From the NCBI GenBank assembly GCA_965248735.1, contig OZ252146.1, positions 558,001 to 622,000 of the forward strand: a stretch of 64,000 nucleotides of DNA, written 5' to 3'. The notes below the pieces were generated by a model. It made no database searches, was not told the origin of the DNA, and saw only the letters and a list, made by a program, of their open reading frames with translations. The stretch is from Aldehydirespirator sp965248735 (GTDB lineage Bacteria; Actinomycetota; Acidimicrobiia; Acidimicrobiales; Aldehydirespiratoraceae). Positions 50,964 to 60,433 of this stretch are shown here, piece by piece. A program made the translations under genes and the position numbers. Position 1 is the stretch's first letter, and every line of letters starts with the position of its first letter.

Positions 50964-53825
50964 TCAACTACCCGGCGTCAGCTCGTCGAGGATCTCGCAG
51001 AGGTCCTGGGAGTAGCCCGTCCAGAAGGTGCCCGGCAGCGACCATTGGCCCGGGCCGTTCGCATTGACAGCCCTCACCCGCACCCCGTAGGGGGCATCGG
51101 CGTCAAGCCCGGTGATGGTCGTCGAGGTGGCCGTGCCGGTGTGGAGCCATTCCTGCCAGTCACCCCAGACCCAAGGGTTGCCGTCATCGGTTCGTCCCTG
51201 GTACTGCACGTCGTAGCCTTCGACCGGCGCGCCGCCCACGAAGCTCGGGGGCGACCAGCTCACCGCGACACCGGTGGGGTCGTAGCGCCCGCCCGCGGTT
51301 GCGCAAACGAGTCTCGGTGGATCCGGCGGCCCCGGGGGCGCCGCGGCTGGGCCGCCATCGTCGTCGAGGATGGTCACGGTAATCTCCGAGGGCGTGCCGA
51401 TGATGCAGCCGTTGCGCTTGCACCCGGTGATGCGGGCCGTCATCGTGCCGTCGGGGTTGCCGACGTCGTTGTCGAGGATCTGCACCGCGGAGTCCCACAC
51501 GTCGACCCGATACAGGCTCAGCTCGATCAGCGACACCTGGCCCGATATCGGCACGATCGGCGAGTGATGCGTCCACTCAAACCGAAGCTCCACATCAGCT
51601 CCGTACTGTGCGCGTCCGCCGTCGGCAGACTCGAACAGCAGCCGGAAGTACACCCGCTCGTCCTCGGAGAAGGTCGCACCGTCGACCACGGTTGCGCCCA
51701 CACCAACCGTCGAGTCAGCCGGGATCACCGTGCCGTCCGGCACGTGCACCAGCGTCACAACCGTGCGGCCCTCGGCGTCCCACTCGGTGATCGTCACCGG
51801 CGGTGCCGTCACGCCGTTGGCCTCGTAGTCGGCGCCGGTGACGGTGTGGTTGATGGTCGCTGAGCCGTTGGCCCGGTTGTTGTCGGCCGCGGCGGTCACC
51901 GTCACTGTCTGAGGCATGTCCCAGTCCTGCGGCGTGAATACCAACGCCTCCGACACCGATACTTCAGCGTCCGATGCGTCGGTGACCTCCGGCGTGACCG
52001 TCACATCACCGGTCGGCTCGCGACCGAGCACCACCATGTACGCCTTAGTGCTGCCCTCTTCGATCGTCAGGCTGGTTTGGCTGACATCAACGCTGCGGTT
52101 GTCGTTGTCGACGATGGTGACGGTGGCCTCGCAGCTGCCGCCCGCACATGGAGGCGCGGTGACATCGGCCGGGAGGAAGGCGACCACCTCCTGAAATCCT
52201 GGTGCCTGTTCCAGTATCAGCATCAGCCTCTCGTCGCCCTCGACCTCATCGTCGTCAACGATGGTCAAGGGCACTGATACCTCCGTCACGAAGGCATCAC
52301 GGTCAGCAGTCCAGGTCCGCTCGGAGGTCCCAGGTACCGCCAGCATCACTGAGAGGGCCGTGTAGTCGTCCGGGGATGTGGCCGCGGCCGCGCGGGCCGA
52401 GACCGAGACCCTGAGGTTGAAGTTGGGGGCGGGCACGCCCGAGACGGTCCGCGCGATCAGCCTGATCTCGTCGCCGGTCGCGCCGACATCCTCATCAAGC
52501 ATGTACGAGGCAGCGTCGAACCGGACGGTTACCAGCGTCTCGGCCACGTACACCCGTACCGTCGCGGTGGACGGATCGCCGACATCGTGCAGGTCGCCGT
52601 CGCCCACCGTCGCGGTCACGTCCCCGGTCGCTGCGGCGGGAGCGAGGGCCCTGGTGTGGACCGTTAGCTCGGCGGACGTCTCGTTCGCTGGGATGGTGAC
52701 CGTGTGCGACAACCGGTCCTCGTCGATGATTCCTGGCGACAACGTCACGGGCACTTCCAGCTCGCTGTCGGTGGCAGTCGTCCGGGCGACCGTGAACACC
52801 AGGTTGTCGATCTCCTCAAGCGCCGTGGAATGCACGGCACTGATCGTCACATTGCCCGAGTCCTCGTCGAGGATTATGGTGCCGCCGCCCTCGTTATCGG
52901 TGATGATGACGTAGGAGCCGCAACCGTCGGAGTCGCACTCCGGGGCAGAGTCGGTCGAGCCCAGAGAGACTGCAAAGGGCGACTCCGTCGGGAATCCCAC
53001 CCAGAGCGTGAACCTCTCGTCGCCTTCGGACGCGTCGTCATCGACGATGCTCACAGGCACCGACGCCTCGGACGAGTAGACATCGCCGTCGAGGGTTTCT
53101 TCCACGGTCCAAGGCTGCGGGAACGTGATCGTGCCCGACAGACCGGAGTAGTCGTCGACGGATATGGCTGTGTCGGCACGGGTCCAGACCGGCACAGTGA
53201 GGCTCCTGGGAACCGGCGCGCCGGGGCTTGTTCTCGCGGTCAGGCGGACCTGGTCTGTGGTCGTGCCGACGCTCTCGTCGAGCCTGTAGACCGGGGCGCT
53301 GAACCCGACCGTCACGGTGCCCCCTCCCCCCACGTGCAGCCTCACGGTCGCGGTGGACGGCTCCCCGACGTCATGGTCGTCGCCGTCGACGACGGTGGCG
53401 GTCACGTCCCCGGTGGTCGCGCCCTCCATCACCAACCGGGTGCTCACCAATAATCTGGTTGTCGTCGAGCCCGCACCGATGAGAACGGGAAGTCTCTGTT
53501 CGACCGCGGACAGGACCCCCGGCGACAGCGTTACCTGAACCAGAAGATCCTCGTCCGAGGCGGACCCACGTGTCACGTCGAACACCAGGTCCTCGGGGCC
53601 GGCAATGGCCGTGGGATAGACCGCCTCGATGATCACGTCGTCCGGGTCCGGCTCCTGCGCCTGCGCGCCGGGCGCGACGGCGAGCGAGGCGGCCGCGATG
53701 GCCAGAGCTGCCACGGCGGCAATGAGTGTTCGGGGCGAGTGTTGTGGACGGACTGCCCCGAGGGCACGCAGCCGAGCTCGGCTCATACGGCGTGCCCAGG
53801 GGGAGGGAAGGTGTGGCATTCTCAT
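50964..53825 (-). CDS. Secreted Calx-beta/fibronectin III protein, paralogue
   Basis: 953 residues from ATG 53825; ATGs at 53819 and 53786 are also possible, all before a signal peptide (LIAAVAALAIAAASLAVAPG). Same architecture as its neighbour: Calx-beta modules (VDDDASEGDERFTL, VDDDEVEGDERLML) and an almost identical last 250 residues including the fibronectin III domain (PPRLVCATAGGRY). The strongest similarity is at the C-terminus, suggesting duplication followed by divergence or gene conversion. One module has a shortened linker with DEDSGNVTISAVHST. Confidence 0.82.
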   Translation of the reverse strand: MRMPHLPSPWARRMSRARLRALGAVRPQHSPRTLIAAVAALAIAAASLAVAPGAQAQEPDPDDVIIEAVYPTAIAGPEDLVFDVTRGSASDEDLLVQVTLSPGVLSAVEQRLPVLIGAGSTTTRLLVSTRLVMEGATTGDVTATVVDGDDHDVGEPSTATVRLHVGGGGTVTVGFSAPVYRLDESVGTTTDQVRLTARTSPGAPVPRSLTVPVWTRADTAISVDDYSGLSGTITFPQPWTVEETLDGDVYSSEASVPVSIVDDDASEGDERFTLWVGFPTESPFAVSLGSTDSAPECDSDGCGSYVIITDNEGGGTIILDEDSGNVTISAVHSTALEEIDNLVFTVARTTATDSELEVPVTLSPGIIDEDRLSHTVTIPANETSAELTVHTRALAPAAATGDVTATVGDGDLHDVGDPSTATVRVYVAETLVTVRFDAASYMLDEDVGATGDEIRLIARTVSGVPAPNFNLRVSVSARAAAATSPDDYTALSVMLAVPGTSERTWTADRDAFVTEVSVPLTIVDDDEVEGDERLMLILEQAPGFQEVVAFLPADVTAPPCAGGSCEATVTIVDNDNRSVDVSQTSLTIEEGSTKAYMVVLGREPTGDVTVTPEVTDASDAEVSVSEALVFTPQDWDMPQTVTVTAAADNNRANGSATINHTVTGADYEANGVTAPPVTITEWDAEGRTVVTLVHVPDGTVIPADSTVGVGATVVDGATFSEDERVYFRLLFESADGGRAQYGADVELRFEWTHHSPIVPISGQVSLIELSLYRVDVWDSAVQILDNDVGNPDGTMTARITGCKRNGCIIGTPSEITVTILDDDGGPAAAPPGPPDPPRLVCATAGGRYDPTGVAVSWSPPSFVGGAPVEGYDVQYQGRTDDGNPWVWGDWQEWLHTGTATSTTITGLDADAPYGVRVRAVNANGPGQWSLPGTFWTGYSQDLCEILDELTPGS

Positions 53826-53957
53826 CACACACTGATTGGCCGGGAGCACTGACGGCTTTCAACCATCGCGACGAGATGCGGACACACCTACCGCATGGCC
53901 CGTAACCTCCCGCGGGTCCCGGGCTTGATCGCAGTCACATCGCCGCCGCGGCCGCGG

Positions 53958-54117
53958 CTAGGTCCAGACGCTGAGCAGGATGCCGATGACGCTGTAGGAG
54001 ATGAGCGGATACCCGCAGTTGATGGCGAAGAGCCTCAGGCTGCGGCCTTCGAACGCGTAGTTGATGGCGTTCGAAGTGGTGGGTACGACCCGGACCGAGG
54101 CATCGGACCGCTGGGGT
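53958..54117 (-). pseudogene. DUF1761-like membrane protein, C-terminal remnant
   Basis: One minus-strand frame reads TTSNAINYAFEGRSLRLFAI, then NCGYPLISYSVIGILLSVW before TAG 53958. This resembles the last helix and Asn-Gly-Tyr motif of DUF1761 proteins. A stop codon about 50 codons upstream and the lack of a start indicate a truncated gene. Confidence 0.4.
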
Positions 54118-54122
54118 TGCCG

Positions 54123-54806
54123 CTAGTACGGTAGGCCGGCCGCAGTCGTCAGGAACTGCATGTAGGGCGACGCGGCGCGGCAGGCGTCGACGAAGTCGTC
54201 GAGGAACCCCGGCATGGTGGCCTCCTCCTCGTCGAACATGAACGTGACAATGTGGTCCTTGCGCTTGAGGTCCTCGATGTGGGCATGGTCGGGGTCGAAG
54301 CCCTTGGGCGGGCGCTTCAGAGAACTGCCGACGACGTCGAAGATGTCGAGGAATCCCGGGTCCCGCGCGGCGCGGACCCACTCTTGGGGTCTTGAGACGA
54401 TCTGATCGCGGATCCTGCCCAGGGTCGCCGAGTCGGGATGCCAGAGCCCGGCGCCCGCGAACACCTCGTCGGGCGCCAGATGCAGGTAGAAGCCCGGCGC
54501 GTGGGCCGTCTTGCCGGCCTCATGGCCGAAGCGGACCGCGGCCTGCGTCTTGTAGGGGCTCTTGTCCTTCGAGAACCTAACGTCTCGGTAGATGCGGAAC
54601 ATGGAGCCACCGTTCGTTCGGGAGTCGGCGACGTAATGCTCGCTGATCGACTGCAGTCTCGGCCGGAAGTCCTCAATGAACTGGAGCAGGGGCTCCTTGA
54701 CGTGCTGCTCGTAGCGGCCTTTGTTGGCTTGGAACCATTCGCGGTTGTTGTTAGCTCGCAGGTCGCGCAGGAATTCGAACAGGTCGGGGGTGAAGTGCTC
54801 CTGCAC
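54123..54806 (-). CDS. DUF2461/TIGR02453 family protein
   Basis: 227 residues from GTG 54806, which places the family start (HFTPDLFEFLRDLRANNNREWF) four residues in; the frame stays open 22 codons further upstream. Conserved features: DVRFSKDKSPYKTQAAVRF and GFYLHLAPDEVFAGAGLWHP. The function of this family is not established. Divergent from prfC. Confidence 0.85.
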   Translation of the reverse strand: MQEHFTPDLFEFLRDLRANNNREWFQANKGRYEQHVKEPLLQFIEDFRPRLQSISEHYVADSRTNGGSMFRIYRDVRFSKDKSPYKTQAAVRFGHEAGKTAHAPGFYLHLAPDEVFAGAGLWHPDSATLGRIRDQIVSRPQEWVRAARDPGFLDIFDVVGSSLKRPPKGFDPDHAHIEDLKRKDHIVTFMFDEEEATMPGFLDDFVDACRAASPYMQFLTTAAGLPY

Positions 54807-54910
54807 GGGCAGGAACCTATCGCTCGATCCTGAGGTCGTGACCGGGGCCAACCCGCAACTGGAATCGCGCACGGCGAGGCAGCGGGGGTAGCGCAGGCCA
54901 CACTGAGGGT

Positions 54911-56527
54911 GTGAGCGTTCGCGAAGCTGACGACGCCGTCGTGGCAGCCGATGTCCTGCGGGAGGCGGGGCGGCGACGCACGTTCGCGATCATCTCGCAT
55001 CCCGACGCGGGCAAGACCACGCTCACCGAGAAGTTCCTGCTCTACGGCGGGGCGCTGACCGCCGGGGCAGGCGCGGTGAAGGCCAAGGGTGAGCGCCGGT
55101 CGACCGCTTCGGACTGGATGGAGTTGGAGCGTCGCCGGGGCATCTCCGTGACCTCGGCCGTGGTCCAGTTCCCATACCGGGATCGGGTGCTGAACCTGCT
55201 CGACACCCCGGGCCACGGCGACTTCTCCGAAGACACCTACCGGGTGCTGTCCGCGGTGGACGCGGCGGTAATGGTGCTCGACGGGGCCAAGGGCATCGAG
55301 GCGCAGACCCGCAAGCTGTTCGAGGTGTGCCGCAACCGCGAGATCCCCATCGTCACGTTCATCAACAAGTGGGACCGCCCCGCCCGCGACCCCCTCGAGC
55401 TGCTCGACGAGATCGAGGACCAGCTTGTGCTCGACCCGGTGCCGGTCACCTGGCCCGTCGGTGAGGGCGACCGGTTCCGGGGCCTGATCGACCGCCGCAG
55501 CGGCCACTTCGTGCGCTTCACCCGCACCGCCGGAGGCGCCACCACCGCTGACGAGCAGATCGTGGACGCCGGGCGAGCCGAGTCCGAGGAGGGCGAGGCC
55601 TGGCACGAGGCCCAGGAGGCGGTCGAGCTGCTCGACGCAGCCAGTGCCGAACTCGACGTCAAGCGCTTCGAGGCGGGCGAGCTCTCGCCGGTGTTCTACG
55701 GCTCGGCCCTCACCAACTTCGGTGTCCGGCTGCTGCTCGACGCCATCGTCGATCTGGCTCCCTCCCCCGGCGCCCGCCTCGACGCTGACGGCGATCCCCG
55801 CTCGGTGGACGCACCCTTCAGCGCGGTGGTGTTCAAGGTGCAGTCCAACATGGACCCCGCCCACCGCGACCGCATGGCGTTCCTGCGGGTGTGCTCGGGC
55901 CGCTTCGAGCGGGGCATGTCGGTAACGTGCGGGCGCACCGGCAAGACGCTGGCCACCAAGTACGCCCACACGGTGGTGGGCCGGGACCGCAGCACCGCGG
56001 AGGAGGCCTGGCCCGGCGACGTGATCGGCCTGGTGAACGCGGCCGATCTGCGGGTGGGCGACGCGGTGCACGCCGCCGACGGGCCGGTGCGCTGGCCGCC
56101 AGTCCCGTCGTTCGCTCCGAGCAGCTTCCGGCTGGCCCGGTGCACCGACACGTCCAAGGCCAAGCAGTTCCGCTCCGGGGTGCGCCAACTCGACTCCGAG
56201 GGCGTGGTCCAGGTGCTGCGCCGGCCCGAGGGCAGCGAGAGCGCCCCGATCCTGGCCGCGGTCGGGCCGCTGCAGTTCGACGTGGCCGAGCACCGCCTGC
56301 GCCACGAGTTCGGCGCCCCCATCGAACTCGCGTCGGCGCCGTGGACCACGGCCCGACTCACCGACAAGGCCTCAGCCGCGGTGCTGGGCACCATGTCGGG
56401 CGTGACCGTGGCCGAGCGGGCCGAGGGCGGCGGGCTGCTGGCCCTGTTCGAGAGCCCCTACTGGCTGGCCCGCCTCCAGTCCGACCACCCCGAGCTAGTG
56501 CTGGAGCGCCTCATCGGCGAGGGCTAG
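54911..56527 (+). CDS. prfC: Peptide chain release factor 3
   Basis: 538 residues. Translational GTPase that recycles RF1/RF2 from the ribosome after termination. G1 HPDAGKTT (about 29-36), switch II DTPGHGDFSEDTYR (about 97), G4 NKWD (about 152) and SAL G5-like region; domains II and III include FSAVVFKVQSNMDP and ILAAVGPLQFDVAEHRLRHE. Normal length for RF3. GTG start with no strong Shine-Dalgarno; divergent from the DUF2461 gene. Confidence 0.94.
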   Translation: MSVREADDAVVAADVLREAGRRRTFAIISHPDAGKTTLTEKFLLYGGALTAGAGAVKAKGERRSTASDWMELERRRGISVTSAVVQFPYRDRVLNLLDTPGHGDFSEDTYRVLSAVDAAVMVLDGAKGIEAQTRKLFEVCRNREIPIVTFINKWDRPARDPLELLDEIEDQLVLDPVPVTWPVGEGDRFRGLIDRRSGHFVRFTRTAGGATTADEQIVDAGRAESEEGEAWHEAQEAVELLDAASAELDVKRFEAGELSPVFYGSALTNFGVRLLLDAIVDLAPSPGARLDADGDPRSVDAPFSAVVFKVQSNMDPAHRDRMAFLRVCSGRFERGMSVTCGRTGKTLATKYAHTVVGRDRSTAEEAWPGDVIGLVNAADLRVGDAVHAADGPVRWPPVPSFAPSSFRLARCTDTSKAKQFRSGVRQLDSEGVVQVLRRPEGSESAPILAAVGPLQFDVAEHRLRHEFGAPIELASAPWTTARLTDKASAAVLGTMSGVTVAERAEGGGLLALFESPYWLARLQSDHPELVLERLIGEG

Positions 56528-56568
56528 CGCCACCGGCGGGCTCGGCGGCTTCCCAATCTGGGCTCCCC

Positions 56569-58506
56569 CTATCTGATCGACATCGCCCAGAACTCGTCGT
56601 GGGCGGAGCAGCCGCCGTCGTACTCCCTCTTGTCGGGGTAGTCGGCCAACGAGTCGAAGTCGGGGAAGAAGACGGCACGCCCGCCGGAGAAGTCGAGGTA
56701 GTCGCCGGTGACGAACGGGCCCTCCTTGCCGAGCCACAGGGCACCGGAGCCGGCGTCGAAGCGGACCAGCGGCTGCGGCAGGCGCACGAACATCCGGAAA
56801 TGGCCATGGTCGGGCCGGTACCACGAATCCGTCCTCCACTCGGGCCCCACGTCGACGTATACACATGGAGCCTCGATCACCAGGGTCCCGGCCAGCGCGT
56901 GCCGGGGGAGACGCTGCTTGGGGTCCCACGGGAACATCCCGGCCAGAGGCGGGACGGTTTCTCCAGCTTCGATCGCCTCGCCCGGCTCCGGGCCGGTCGG
57001 CTGCATCGACGCCGCCCAGAGCGACCCGTGGGCCGCGCAACCCCCCTCGAAAGGCTCTTCGACAGGGGTGTCGCCAGCAGCCCAGCCCACGCTGCCGATC
57101 ACGGTCACCGCGTCGCCGCTGGTCATCGGACCGTGCCCGGCGACCCAGAACTCTCCGGAATCGGGGTCGTAGCTGATCAGCGGCAGGGGAACGCGAACCA
57201 GCGTGCGCACCGGTGCTCCTTCCGCGGTCACAGCTGCCTCCCCGCCGTCGGTGCCGGTGCCGGTGACGTACACGCACCGCGGCTCGGACTTCAGATCGGG
57301 CTCAAACGCGACGCATCGGACCCAGATCGCGTCGGTTACATAGGCACAGGCCGGCGCGATCTCCAGGGTCCCCGACACGGAGGTGTCGCCGAACCCGCCC
57401 GTGGGATCCCACTCGAAGGTGTTGGTTAGCTCCCGAGGCTCCGCGGGCGGGTCGCCCCAGCCGAACGGCAGCATGTGGTCGAGTCCGGCCGTCATGCTGC
57501 TCGCGTGCCATTTCCCGTGGGCGCTGCACTCGCCCTCCACCGTGAGCCGGACGTAGCTGCCGCCCTCGCCGCCGCCGCCCAGTGAGACATCGTCGCCGCT
57601 GGTCATCGGGCCTTCGTCGCGGACCCAGATCTCTCCGGTGTCCGAGTCGAAGCGCACGAACGCCCGGGGCAGCCGCACGAGGTAGCGCTGCAGGTTCCCG
57701 TCGGGCATGCGCGTCGTCCGCCCGTCGGTGTCGTCAAGCCAGTAGAGGTAGACGCACGGAGGCTCGATCTCCAGGATGCCGACCGCCAGAGCCGTCATGG
57801 CACCCGCCTCGAAATCCGTCGTGTACAGGCCGGCCAGCGGAGGCTCCTGACCGATCTCCGCGGCCGGGTCGGTGTGATCCTCCGTGCCCGGTCTCATGGA
57901 CGCGGCCCAGAACGAGACGAGCGCGGGGCACTGGCGCTCGAAGTTGTGCACGCCGTCCTCGTCGTTGACGTTCCAATCCAGCTGCCATCCCTCGCTGCCC
58001 GCGACCACCACTTCGTCGCCGTCGCGCATCGGATCGTTGTCTCCCACCCAGAGCTCGCCCGTCTCTGAGTCATAGCGGGTCAGCGGCTCGGGCAGGCGCA
58101 CGAAGCTCCGCAGCGCGGCACCCCCAGGCGTGGTCGCCGGCTCGCCGCCGCGCGTGACGTCAAGGAGGACGCACGGCCCGTCGATCACCAAGGACCCGAA
58201 CCACACTGCATCGTGGAAGCCACCCTCGGGATCCCAACCGTACATGCCCGACAGTTCCTCGACCGGCCCTATCTCCTCGGACGGCTCGGATGGCTCACCC
58301 GGCTCCGACCGCTCGGGCTGCGCTAACGGCCCGGCCTCGTCACCCTGCTGGGCCGGAACCGGCTGCTCGGACTCACCGGATGCTCCAACCGGCTCTTCTC
58401 CCGGCGGCAAGCTGTCGCCGCCGCTGCAACCGACCGCGATCACGGCCGAGGCGATCAGCGCGGCCGCACCCCGCATCGCGCTCGTCCGCATTGCCCGCGA
58501 TGGCAT
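56569..58506 (-). CDS. Lipoprotein with four internal repeats
   Basis: 645 residues from ATG 58506, behind GGAG. Signal peptide with lipobox IAVGC (RGAAALIASAVIAVGCSGG), then a Pro/Glu-rich tether and four related modules of about 130 residues. Each has a strand pattern like LVIDGPCV/LEIEPPCV, a FVRLPEPLTRYDSETGELWV-type segment and a closing Cys plus WAASM. Anchored outside the membrane; I do not recognise the module. The frame stays open 132 codons upstream through a 63-bp tandem repeat in which every unit carries the same GGAG-ATG start signal. Confidence 0.72.
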   Translation of the reverse strand: MPSRAMRTSAMRGAAALIASAVIAVGCSGGDSLPPGEEPVGASGESEQPVPAQQGDEAGPLAQPERSEPGEPSEPSEEIGPVEELSGMYGWDPEGGFHDAVWFGSLVIDGPCVLLDVTRGGEPATTPGGAALRSFVRLPEPLTRYDSETGELWVGDNDPMRDGDEVVVAGSEGWQLDWNVNDEDGVHNFERQCPALVSFWAASMRPGTEDHTDPAAEIGQEPPLAGLYTTDFEAGAMTALAVGILEIEPPCVYLYWLDDTDGRTTRMPDGNLQRYLVRLPRAFVRFDSDTGEIWVRDEGPMTSGDDVSLGGGGEGGSYVRLTVEGECSAHGKWHASSMTAGLDHMLPFGWGDPPAEPRELTNTFEWDPTGGFGDTSVSGTLEIAPACAYVTDAIWVRCVAFEPDLKSEPRCVYVTGTGTDGGEAAVTAEGAPVRTLVRVPLPLISYDPDSGEFWVAGHGPMTSGDAVTVIGSVGWAAGDTPVEEPFEGGCAAHGSLWAASMQPTGPEPGEAIEAGETVPPLAGMFPWDPKQRLPRHALAGTLVIEAPCVYVDVGPEWRTDSWYRPDHGHFRMFVRLPQPLVRFDAGSGALWLGKEGPFVTGDYLDFSGGRAVFFPDFDSLADYPDKREYDGGCSAHDEFWAMSIR

Positions 58507-58800
58507 CACACTCCAGACGCACATGTCCGGCCTCTGGTTCCCAGGACTGCGAATTGCCCGCAATGGCATCACACTCCAGACGCCCATGTCCGGCCTCTGG
58601 TTCCCAGGACTGCGAATTGCCCGCAATGGCATCACACTCCAGACGCCCATGTCCGGCCTCTGGTTCCCAGGACTGCGAATTGCCCGCAATGGCATCACAC
58701 TCCAGACGCCCATGTCCGGCCTCTGGTTCCCAGGACTGCGAATTGCCCGCAATGGCATCACACTCCAGACGCACATGTCCGGCCTCTGGTTCCCAGGACG
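58497..58800. repeat. 63-bp tandem repeat carrying start signals of the lipoprotein gene
   Basis: Units start at 58497, 58560, 58623, 58686 and 58749 and are nearly identical. On the minus strand each contains CTGGAGTGTGATGCC, i.e. a Shine-Dalgarno-like GGAG and an ATG in frame with the lipoprotein. The unit also encodes RSPGNQRPDMGVWSVMPLRA. Confidence 0.95.
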
Positions 58801-58840
58801 ACGACGGTGCCGCGGGGCAGCATGCCAGTAGCTTGGCGTC

Positions 58841-60433
58841 ATGGCGGAGGTCGATGCGCGGCCCAACATTCTGCTGATCGTGTCGGACGAGGAGCGTCGC
58901 AACGACTGGCTCGACGGGGTGGTGAACCTTCCCGGCCACGAGCGGCTGCGCGCCGACGGGCTCAGCTTCGACCGCTACTTCACCCACGCCTCGCCGTGCT
59001 CGCCGTCGCGGGCCAGCCTCTACACCGGCCGCTACCTGGCCGAGCACGGAGTGGTCGACAACGTCGCCTTCCCCACCCACGCCGCGCTCGACCCGGCCAT
59101 CCCCACCATCGGCAGCCTGCTGGCCGAGCGGGGCTACCGGTCGAGCTACCTGGGCAAGTGGCACCTCGGCCACAGCGAGACGCCCGACATGGCCGCCCAC
59201 GGCTACCTCGACTGGGAGGGCAACGACGTCCACTTCATGGGCAGCGCCTACACCGGCCGCTACTTCGACCCGATCATCGTCGACCAGGCCATCGACTGGC
59301 TGAACGACCGCGCCGGCAGCAACGGGACGGGAGGCAACGGCGGCAACGGGACGGGAGGCGCCGGCAGCAACGGGTTCGGGGGCAACGGCGGCAACGGGAC
59401 GGGAGGCAACGGCGCCGGTGATCAGCCGTGGTTCCTGACCGTCGCGCTGGTCAACCCCCACGACATCATGTGGTTCCCGGCCGACCACCGCAGCTACCAG
59501 GCCGCACACCCCAAGTTCGCCAATCTGTTCGACGCGGTGCAGAAGATGCGCCTGGGCGACCTGCCGGTGACCCCGCCGCCGGAGGACTACCCCCGCCTGT
59601 TCGACCGCCTGCCCGACAACTTCAGCGACGACCTGCACACCAAGCCCGATGTGCAGCGGGCCTGGCGCCACGTGCGCAACCGCGAGCACATGGTGGGCCG
59701 CATCGACGCCGACGACCACGACACGTGGCTTCGCGGCCTCGACTACTACGCCTGGCTTCACGTCGAGCTCGACGCCAGCCTGGCCCGCCTGCTCGACGCC
59801 CTCGACACCCTCGGGCTCTACGACGACACCGTGATCGCCTACACCTCCGACCACGGCGACGCCTGCGGCTCCCACGGCCTGCGGGCCAAGCTGCCGTGCG
59901 TGTACGACGAGGTTATGGGCGTGCCGCTGATCGTCAAGGCACCGGGAATGCCGTCCGGAGCCCGCACCCAGGCGCTGGCCACCCATGTGGACCTCGCGGC
60001 CACCATCGCCGCGCTCGGCGGTGTGGACCCCGGCGACACCCCCACGCTGTCGGGCCGCGATCTGTCGCCGGTGCTGGCCGACACCGACGCGTCGGTGCGC
60101 GACTTCGTGCTGTTCTCACAGGACTCGGCCCAGTCCGAGATCCTGCGCAACAGCCGCTACGCGGTTCGGGGTTTCTACGACGGCGAGACCAAGTACGCCC
60201 GCTACTACGGGATCGGTGGCGGGGTGCGGCGCGACGGAACCACCGACAAGTTGGGCAAACTCTTCGATGTGGACGCCGACTTCGACGACCACGACCACGA
60301 GTGGTACGAGACCGCGGAGGATCCCCACGAGCTTGTCAACCTGGCCAACGACCGGGGCCGGTGCAACGAGTTGCGCACGCTGTTCCGCCGTCTGCTGGAC
60401 TATGAAGCAGAGGAGCTGAAGCTGACGCCATGA
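58841..60433 (+). CDS. Type I sulfatase with Gly/Asn-rich insertion
   Basis: 530 residues. The alkaline-phosphatase-fold sulfatase motif CSPSR (about 53-57), with the Cys matured to formylglycine, is in THASPCSPSRASLYTGR; metal ligands are in ILLIVSDEE and TSDHGDACGSHG, and GKWHLGH is conserved. Residues about 158-192 are a low-complexity insertion (NGTGGNGGNGTGG) encoded by short tandem repeats. No signal peptide, so it acts in the cytosol. The stop overlaps the P450 start (ATGA); a shared substrate, such as a sulfated sterol or aromatic, is possible. Confidence 0.9.
   Translation: MAEVDARPNILLIVSDEERRNDWLDGVVNLPGHERLRADGLSFDRYFTHASPCSPSRASLYTGRYLAEHGVVDNVAFPTHAALDPAIPTIGSLLAERGYRSSYLGKWHLGHSETPDMAAHGYLDWEGNDVHFMGSAYTGRYFDPIIVDQAIDWLNDRAGSNGTGGNGGNGTGGAGSNGFGGNGGNGTGGNGAGDQPWFLTVALVNPHDIMWFPADHRSYQAAHPKFANLFDAVQKMRLGDLPVTPPPEDYPRLFDRLPDNFSDDLHTKPDVQRAWRHVRNREHMVGRIDADDHDTWLRGLDYYAWLHVELDASLARLLDALDTLGLYDDTVIAYTSDHGDACGSHGLRAKLPCVYDEVMGVPLIVKAPGMPSGARTQALATHVDLAATIAALGGVDPGDTPTLSGRDLSPVLADTDASVRDFVLFSQDSAQSEILRNSRYAVRGFYDGETKYARYYGIGGGVRRDGTTDKLGKLFDVDADFDDHDHEWYETAEDPHELVNLANDRGRCNELRTLFRRLLDYEAEELKLTP
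59317..59418 (+). repeat. Gly/Asn-coding short tandem repeats in the sulfatase
   Basis: Imperfect repeats of AACGGGACGGGAGGC and GGCAACGGC, in frame. They add about 34 residues between two conserved sulfatase blocks. Confidence 0.8.

Noticed and set aside
54317..56305. 662-codon minus-strand frame over prfC
   Set aside because: Composition is His/Ala/Gly-rich shadow and partly antiparallel to RF3; only the lower part in another frame (DUF2461) is real.
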